In this document: piece after piece, positions 56,375 to 64,000 of the stretch
Numbering within the stretch: position 1 is the first letter of the stretch
Layout of the letters: each line of letters starts with the position of its first letter
Assembly (NCBI GenBank): GCA_037179385.1
Contig: CM074194.1
Span: forward strand, 4,109,001-4,173,000
Direction: 5' to 3'
DNA length: 64,000 bases
Source of the DNA: Holothuria scabra
Lineage: Eukaryota > Echinodermata > Holothuroidea > Aspidochirotida > Holothuriidae
Made by a program: the position numbers and the translations under genes
The notes under the pieces: generated by a model
Seen by the model: only the letters and a program-made list of their open reading frames with translations
The model's database searches: none
What the model was told of the DNA's origin: nothing

Positions 56375-57960
56375 TCAATCAAATAAGTAATTACTATGGC
56401 TAAATACAGCACAAAAATTTTCATATGGAATTTTTCGATTACCCTTTGTTCTTTGAAGATAATTTTCCACTTGCAAGGCAAACTTAAATTTGTTCATAAA
56501 GTGATTTACTCTTGGGATATCGTTTTTTAGTTTCTGACTAAATACATAGTATTTCAAGTGGAGGATAAGAAAATTGAAAGGGTGGCGTAAGATAAGATTG
56601 TATCCAAAAAATATGTCATGTTTACTTAGAATAAACTGCCTACCTAGAATCGATTGCTCTACATCTAAAATAAAAGAAGAAGTATGCATACATTCCCAAA
56701 ACAGATGTTCAATAGTCTCATCATAAGCACCGCAAAAAGTACACCGTGGATTTTCAGTAATATTCATTCTAGCAAGTAAATAATTAGTCCCTAAAATGCG
56801 GTGAAGGAAGCGAAACTGAAAGTAGCGTAACTTGCTCTCAGTACATGAAGCAAACGGAATACGGAATATTGTCTGCCATTGTGCATCATCGAGCTGAAAC
56901 TCATTATTCCATTTATTAATTGCAACCGGGGGCACAATGATACTATTTATTAGTGATTTGTAAATATACCGAGAAGGAAGCGTAACTTCATAAACATTAA
57001 CTGAAACATCATCCTCAGCAAGATTAACATTCTGAATACAAAAGTTTTCTTTCCAATGTCTAGGAATTGCTGAGATAATACCGTAATACAAAGTAAAGGG
57101 AAACGTATGAAGCAAAAATTTCCTCCTGAAATTGATAAGTGATAAAGAATGGTTAACATTATCCATTAAATCAGCAACCTTTACTACCCCCTTTTCATAC
57201 ATAAAATTATAAAACAACAGTTTACCATTTATTTTAATTGAGGAATTATTCCATATAATTTCATTCTCAAAATTATCAGTCGGATACCTGTAAGAATAAG
57301 TAGACCAAGCCTTACACACATCCTTCAAAAATAAATTGTCGAGTAAAATATCATTAATCTGGAAATTACAATTAAAAAGAAAACGCTTTCCATAAGCTTG
57401 GAGATAAAAATCGAAAAATAATTTCCAGTCAGCAGGGGTATCATTAGTGTAACGATTAACCCAGGTGCATTTGAGACTTTTAATAAAAGAATTGATATCC
57501 GGTGCCTTTAAACCTCCCTGCTCAAATGAACCAATTAAGGTACTACGTTTAATTTTATCTCGACGGCCTGCCCAGATAAAACGGAATATGATAGTCTCGA
57601 GCTCTTTAATAAAAGTTCGTGGAGGGTCAGGCAAAATCTGAAATAAAAAACCAACTGTGAGATAGCTAAAGTTTTCACAATAGTGATCCGCCCTATTGGT
57701 GTCAGCTCTCTAATGGACCATAAATTTAACCTACTTTTAAGACGGGACAACTTTGGGGTATAATTCAGATGAAAAAGGTGGTCTCTTTGATTATCGAAAG
57801 TAATTCCCAAAACGGTAACTGGCCCCAATGTCCAGGCAAAGTGAAAATTTAATAGAAACTGTGGTTTTCGGCTAGATAATGGACCCAATGGGAAGATACT
57901 GGTTTTATCATAGTTAACTTTCAATCCCGAGGACATCTGCAGTGAGTGGAAAACGGCAAC
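56375..57960 (-). pseudogene. LINE ORF2 C-terminal fragment, frameshifted
   Basis: Two overlapping frames: 57960-57640, then about 57645-56375 (the latter about 419 codons open). The overlap zone reads clearly as one protein only if the frame changes in the A-rich run at 57641-57650. Long preserved reading after the shift suggests recent inactivation. Clade (L1 versus Tx1) is uncertain without a tree. Confidence 0.85.
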
Positions 57961-57964
57961 AGTC

Positions 57965-58339
<375 letters not shown>

Positions 58340-58935
58340 ACAAGTGTTGGTTCTCCATTCTCTTATTGCGGACGAGGGGTACCCAGGGGAGATGTTACAA
58401 ATAAGGGGTACATGGAGCCAAACAAGTTGGAAAACATGCTTTAGATGATAAAACAGGCTCGTATACTTTTCAAGTGAATGACAAAGATCGAGTAATAGTG
58501 CTGTTTTATTAAGCGGTCACATGGCCCTCCCAGCTAAGCTTTCCGTCTATTATTTATCACAAATATCTAGTCCCTAGCTAGTCCCTAGAATTGAAAATGG
58601 TTTAATCAGTCTAAGTTCCTAAAAGAAGGGTTAGCCTATAAGCATCAAACCAATGGCTGAGTTGATTGAGGGTCTCAAAAACCTTTAAAATGAATTATCA
58701 CAGCTATGTTCAAGGAGAAATATGTTGTCTACTTGATTCTTATTTAATATCTCAACTCTTGGTAGCAACTTGCAACATCTTCACTTTCTCTGAATTGAGC
58801 TTTCTTGCGAAATTCAAGATTACAAAAAATATGGATAAAATGATATATTGATATTAAAATTGTGTAATTTTGTATGTTTCAATGGAATACTTTATCACCA
58901 CTGGTTCTTTAAATTTTTCTTTACTCTATAGAGCT
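58340..58935. other. No gene recognised
   Basis: Unstructured flank to the right of the microsatellite. Confidence 0.35.
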
Positions 58936-59121
58936 GGTCGGAGGATGGCGATCAAGCCAACTGTTTGGTCCATTTGGAGAAAAGGGATAAATTTCAGAAC
59001 TGCATCCATGACATTACAAGGAATAAATAGTACAACTATTTTTACCGGCCCCCTAAGGGACATCCTGCGTGAAGCTCTTCGCTATCATACTGAGTTTTAC
59101 ACTGAACGCATGTATATGTAA
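58936..59121 (+). CDS. Possible terminal exon, unknown product
   Basis: A T-rich tract ending in CTTTACTCTATAG could be a splice acceptor just before an open stretch reading AGRRMAIKPTVWSIWRKG, then ILREALRYHTEFYTERMYM and a stop at 59121. I do not recognise the family, no partner exon was found, and a chance frame is quite possible. Confidence 0.15.
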   Translation, partial: GRRMAIKPTVWSIWRKGINFRTASMTLQGINSTTIFTGPLRDILREALRYHTEFYTERMYM

Positions 59122-59979
59122 CCTTGAACAACTATTATAGCTTACTCATTTTGATTTACCTTACGAGGATACTTAGCGCACTTCAGAGCAACAACTGTCA
59201 TGTTGAACATTATTTCAAGTATGGCGCACCCTAGTGAAAATTAGCTCATCAAAACGTCTTGAGTGTCACTGTGCTCAGCCAACTTCTCACGTGTACGGGC
59301 GCGTTTTGGTGCACATGATTTCGCCTCTCGAGGCAGATTACTCAAAAATATTAACCGACGGATTCTATTTGACACGAGCGAAATTTTTCTCACCCTGCAC
59401 GTCTGACATGAGCACTTGACGTGCAATTACGTTGTGTTTGCCTGATAAAATATGTCAACATGGAGAACTGATCTCTTCAAGCCATGGTGCATATTTATAG
59501 CAAATCAAAACTTCCACCCACTTCCGATGCATTGAAGTTCGTTCCACCCCCCCCCCCCAGTGAGGTTTTGAGTGTTTTGAAAAGTTTTTTTTACCGATGT
59601 TTTAACGTGTGTGAAAAGAATCCTCATGTGACTGATAATTGCTTGTATGTCTACACATCACCCCAAAATGTATTTTCAGCTCTTGGGTTTATTTTTATCC
59701 AACTACAGGTAAGCAGTATTTTTAACATATGTATAGTCTTTAGTGCTACTCTTCCGCTATGCTATAGGTGGTCCCAAACATGGATGGCTTATAGGACTCA
59801 AATACTTTCATGAGTCCTTCAAAATTGACTCAAAGTATGGTAGCTATGCTAATACGTTGTAGTGTCATCATTTCAAGTAGAAAGTCAAGCGACACTAAAG
59901 GAATAATAAATTTCACCGTGGCATACTTAGTCTGACGTAATTATAAAACGCGATCGGTACTTTCCACGACGTTGTTGTG
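59122..59979. other. No gene recognised
   Basis: No exon could be supported; C run at 59547-59560. Confidence 0.35.
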
Positions 59980-60215
59980 TTAGCTGGTCAGTTAGATGGA
60001 GTTTTACGGCCCAGTTTCCAACCAATTGGTTTAAGTCGAGCCGGCCACAGCCTACTTTCAAGCTGTGACTAACTGGTTTGTTTTCCACCACTCCATTGTT
60101 TGTGCTGAGCACAAAGCACAATGGCAGTAGGTTTCGTTTTGAAGTCTCCGGTATGACACGGTCAAGACTCGAACTCCCAACCTCCCACTGAAAGCAACGA
60201 CATTGTTGAGTCAGC
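59980..60215 (-). mobile_element. tRNA-derived SINE, near full length
   Basis: The minus strand shows the B box (GAGTTCGAGTC at about 60165-60175), GCCATTGTGCTTTGTGCTCA, CCGGCTCGACTTAAACCAAT and GGGCCGTAAAACTCCATCTA, matching the copy at 15953-16199. The tRNA-like 5' end is diverged. Confidence 0.75.
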
Positions 60216-62885
60216 CCACACATTCAATTACCCGTATCTCTCACCTTGAAACTTATAAGGAAATGTCCATTTTTTCCCTAAATGTAGTCGAAAAAAATTG
60301 TAGTCTGTTTGGTTGTCAGTTTTTACAGCCATTTTAAGATACTCAACAGTTGAACATACAAAGTTATTGTGGTGATATTTATTGTAAATTTACTATATAT
60401 AACGAATGCCTTGAAAAGTGATAAATAAGATTTTAAACTCTCGTGTCATCAGATCACAGTATTGACAAAGTACCCTTTTGCATCATAACACCTCAAATAA
60501 ACAAAGGATTATCCAAGAGATGCGATACCCTTACCCTTGTATCCATCAGGAAGACGTCTGCCAAGAGATGGCGATGATGGGTCGATTGTATACCTTCCCC
60601 TCTTTCACCAGAACTGGCTTTGTATTGACATTTTTTAGGTAATTTTCTTATCACTTTACAGTATGCTGATTTTTTATTGAAATGGACATTTTAATTGAGA
60701 ATTGAAAATAACGACTGCATGGTTTCTACGTACAAACCTGGGAAACGGGATTTCCGGCTACCTAAGATGTTGTGATATTTAAAAAACTTTTGTGGACGTT
60801 TTTCGCCAACTGATGGCTGGGCCGGATCCGTCTGGAGAGTCTTTCTAGCAGGTATACGCACTTCCCGTACGCTTTTGGTGTAGCCCTTTCACTTTTGAAA
60901 CTCGATCTGCACAGCAAACATCAATACATTATTCAGGACAGTCACCAGCGTCTCTTGTTTAGGGGGTGTCATGGTCTAAAATTCTGACTGGCTGCAGGCT
61001 TTTCAAATGAGGGGGCACTCGCGGTCCAGTTTCAGACAGTAGCCTCCGAAAGTGTAATAAATATATGTATTTTGAGTGAAAAAAAATAAGAGAATTTGGT
61101 CCACAAGTGGGATTCTACAGCTTCCAACTCTAATATTGTTCTTTTGGTGACTTTTTCTCATCTTTTCTTATGTGTTACCCTCATACATGCACTTGCCATT
61201 TTCCACTACAAAACATGAAATGTCGGGGTAATTTCAATGAAAATGGAAGAACAGTTTGAGTTGTTGCTATCCTGGGGAAAGACCTAAGGGGAAGGTTCCT
61301 CTCGAATGTGTTTTTTTTTTTTTTACATTTTGAAATGGGGCAGCGATGCAATGTGGTGCTTTATTTAACCCCTTTTAGGCATAATTCGTTTCGATTATAG
61401 CAGGGGTTGGACAAACGTGACTGCTCAAAGGTCTTGGGTGACTGGCTGAGTAGACTATTAGAGGAGGGGCATCCCCTTCCATAAAGTTTCAATACATGGC
61501 GTGCAATGATTGATATATCTATGAACTGGGAGAGGTCAAAGGGCACCCCCTTTGGAAATCCCTCTTTTTCTTGTGAAAAAGGGATGATATGCACAATTTT
61601 ACTATATGTGATAGCATGTTTTAACATGTCTTTCACCAAGATCGCTCGCTCACCAGTGACAGAGCTTTCATTTTAAGAATGTGCAAAGAGCACAAAATTG
61701 TCGTTAATGTGGGAAACAGTTTTGACAGAAAAAAAACAAACAAACAAACAAACAAACAAACAAACAAACAAACAAGTGCTTCTATATTTGTTCAAAAGAC
61801 AACTCACTGTGCCACCTGTAGACAGGGGATGGAGCTTAACATTTAATTTTTGATAAGTTTCCAAGCCCAAGATCTTTTGTGTGATTTTTCTTAACAATAG
61901 ATTTAAACGCAAATCATTACGAATGCCGCATATGTTTGCCGAAATGTTGCATTAGAATTCCTCGATCTTTTCAGACTGCAGCAAGAGATCTTCATGAATT
62001 TTTTTCTTTTGTTTCTTCTTTGCTTCTTTCTGCCTGGTAATCCGATAAAGCTTTTAACATTGTTTTACGAAAGGGTAGAGATTAGGCAAGGAACTTTGTG
62101 TCGCTATACCATCTTGAAAGCTTAGCTTTATATTATGACATCCGCCAGTCTATGTACACTTCAAACAATCAATCATAATCGAGCCGATGCATTATTTACA
62201 TATCTTTGAGATGCTATTGAGTGATTAAACAACGATGAGACCTAATCGCGTGAAACAAATCCAGCTATAGTTTCAATTTTTCTACTATCATCGACGACTA
62301 TGTAGGGTAGGGGTGAAACATCCCACCACCGGTCTTGACGGTCATGACATTTTTTGATAGGATATTGCTAAGAAATTATATCATAACCCTGCGGTTCCGC
62401 CTGTGCACGAATTTTTTATACATTAACGATGATTTTTTACTTCATTTTCAAAGTATTGTAATGCATGTGGTCATTGCATGGTGTCATTTAAACTTCCAGG
62501 AACATGAAACACCTAAACCTGGCAGTCCTAGACACACATAGTGAAGTCAAGAAAGTACCGTTTCCTGAAATATATTGTCATTTGCAAAAAGTCTTTATGG
62601 CAGGACGTTTCTCGCAGACCAGTGATCGCGATCCATGTCAGTGGTTTCTCAGTAAATCTTACGAATGTTAACTCTTCCAGTCTTTTAAAGTTGACAATTT
62701 TTGCCAATCATATGACGAAAATTTTTACCGTTCAGGATTGATATAAGTACCTCATATAACTTGACAGCCCCCATTAAAAAGGAAAAAAAACTCGCTACGT
62801 TACTTGGTTAGAGATCATGGACTCTGTCCATGACAATATATAGCTTTCAAGTTACCTATGTTTATGGTAATGTTTTCTTCTAAGC
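60216..62885. other. No gene recognised; (AAAC)n microsatellite
   Basis: An AAAC tetranucleotide run lies at 61731-61775. The rest holds only short frames with no domain signal. The T run at 61310-61324 may be an old poly-A in reverse. Confidence 0.45.
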
Positions 62886-62927
62886 AGTGGCGGATCCAGG
62901 AATTTTCGGTGGGGGGGGGGGGGGGGG
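62886..62927. mobile_element. hAT-like element end with poly-G tract
   Basis: CAGTGGCGGATCCAGGAATT followed by a G run. This terminus is widespread in hAT-type MITEs. The matching opposite end was not found. Confidence 0.45.
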
Positions 62928-63299
62928 TCTGCATGTGGTTGGGTATCAAATGTACACTGAGCGATGGGCCACCATAGGTATGTCTGTTGTTTAGTCTCTG
63001 ATGCCTATAAGAATTCAGGAAATGGGAAATGGGGGTAGCAGGCAAGCATCCAAATTTTACCTTATTTTTTAATGTGATTACCACTGTACTAAGGGCGTAA
63101 TTTGCAGCACGAAGAGAACGGTGAAATTTTCGTCCATTTCAAATATTTGAAAATATGGAGCTTGTGTTGCAGAAAAGTTTGGATGCTCCAGGTTTCCTGC
63201 AAGGGAAATTTGAACAGTTGGGGGATTACTGAATTTGCATTTTCTATAGGCAAATCTGAGGTTGGGCGGCGACCAAAGATCGTTGATGCGTAATGTGAT

Positions 63300-63720
63300 C
63301 CAACGCCTTAATAATGAGGCTCTCCGACGAAATGTTTTGAGCGTATATTGGAGAAAGTATGGAATTTTATGAAATAAAATTCATGAAAATAGCACTGTAT
63401 ATAGGTACCAATGTCACTTGGTGATCTGGTGTCACAAGTGTAGCAAATTTCCGATTTTGTCACATCCAGAGCTCGGAAAATTTACCAAATCGAAGGTATG
63501 AGCGAGCACTTCTGCTAAGGAATTGCAATTTGCGGCGCGCGAAGCGCGCGGAAAATTTTGCATTCTTGAATCAAATAATAACGAATATGGAGCTTTTATT
63601 TAAAAAAAAAATGATTGGGAATTTCGTAATTTCATGAGTTGTCAAAACTACACAGTAGACTGGTCTCACAATTGGCAAATTCCGAATTCTTCATTTTCAG
63701 AGCCCCATGCCCCGCCTGGG
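63300..63720 (+). repeat. Dispersed repeat with GCGCGCGAAGCGCGC core
   Basis: Contains GAGGCTCTCCGACGAAATG, GGTGATCTGGTGTCACAAG, CCAGAGCTCGGAAAATTTAC, GAGCGAGCACTTCTGC and the palindromic GC core at about 63534-63550. Counterparts lie at 19562-19750 and 54060-54165. Class unknown. Confidence 0.6.
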
Positions 63721-64000
63721 TGTCTAAGTGAAGGGGGGCCGAGATGCAACATGGTGCTAAATGTTTCAATAAATTAAGCTACTATGAAACTCCCAAGCTA
63801 TACCGTCAATGTGAATTCTATTACCGTCACGCGGTTTTAGGCTATGTCATGTGTAATCTGTACGCAGTGACATGTAGTATGTACCCTCCTTGACCTTTAA
63901 CAGGAACGTCATCTTGTTATTTTCGAGCAACCCTCCCTTCCTCTTGTCCTAGATTCCCAGGGCCCTTCCTGTTTCCCGCCACATGTTACCGGTGAACGTG
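63721..64000. other. No gene recognised
   Basis: Nothing identifiable up to the window edge. Confidence 0.3.

Overview
This is a eukaryotic (metazoan) window: AT-rich, gene-poor, intron-rich and packed with transposon debris. The mix points to a marine invertebrate, probably a deuterostome such as an echinoderm: an olfactomedin-domain gene family, Penelope-like elements, a Tx1/L1-type LINE, a tRNA-derived SINE, hAT-like MITEs and long (AAT)n arrays. The exact clade is inference and cannot be fixed from this sequence alone.

The main gene is on the minus strand from 44253 down to 23376. I rebuilt six coding exons (44253-44158, 35589-35446, 34434-34180, 32435-32267, 29595-29463, 24015-23376) whose splice sites and phases all agree. 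They give a 478-residue secreted protein: signal peptide, short Cys-containing segment, coiled coil, then a C-terminal olfactomedin domain. A paralogous first exon with the same length, phase, signal peptide and promoter spacing lies at 11195-11100; its other exons are probably off the left edge. Between the two sits a broken copy of exon 2 (19561-19491), so the locus looks like a tandem olfactomedin cluster that is still duplicating and decaying.

Layout: 1-11.1 kb is the left flank (intron 1 of the paralog, if that gene is intact), with MITEs, hairpins and a SINE. 11.2-23.2 kb is intergenic: a degenerate ~145-bp tandem repeat interrupted by a MITE with 4-bp target duplication, a SINE with 17-bp target duplication, the orphan exon-2 copy, and a 288-bp tandem duplication. 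23.4-44.3 kb is the main gene; its introns hold most of the mobile elements. Intron 1 (35.6-44.2 kb) is the most complex: a Penelope-like GIY-YIG remnant, a minus-strand reverse-transcriptase remnant, three copies of a ~1,013-bp satellite grown from that remnant, a ~355-bp inverted arm making a giant hairpin, then a second GIY-YIG remnant with a nested hAT-like MITE. 44.3-64 kb is upstream flank: ~65-bp repeats, diverged dispersed repeats, a foldback element, and a 5'-truncated LINE sitting inside an (AAT)n array.

The most novel item is a repeat family whose 5' end is the 5' end of U2 snRNA (49081 plus strand, 32726 minus strand, with truncated copies at 50678 and 46775). It looks like an snRNA-headed SINE.
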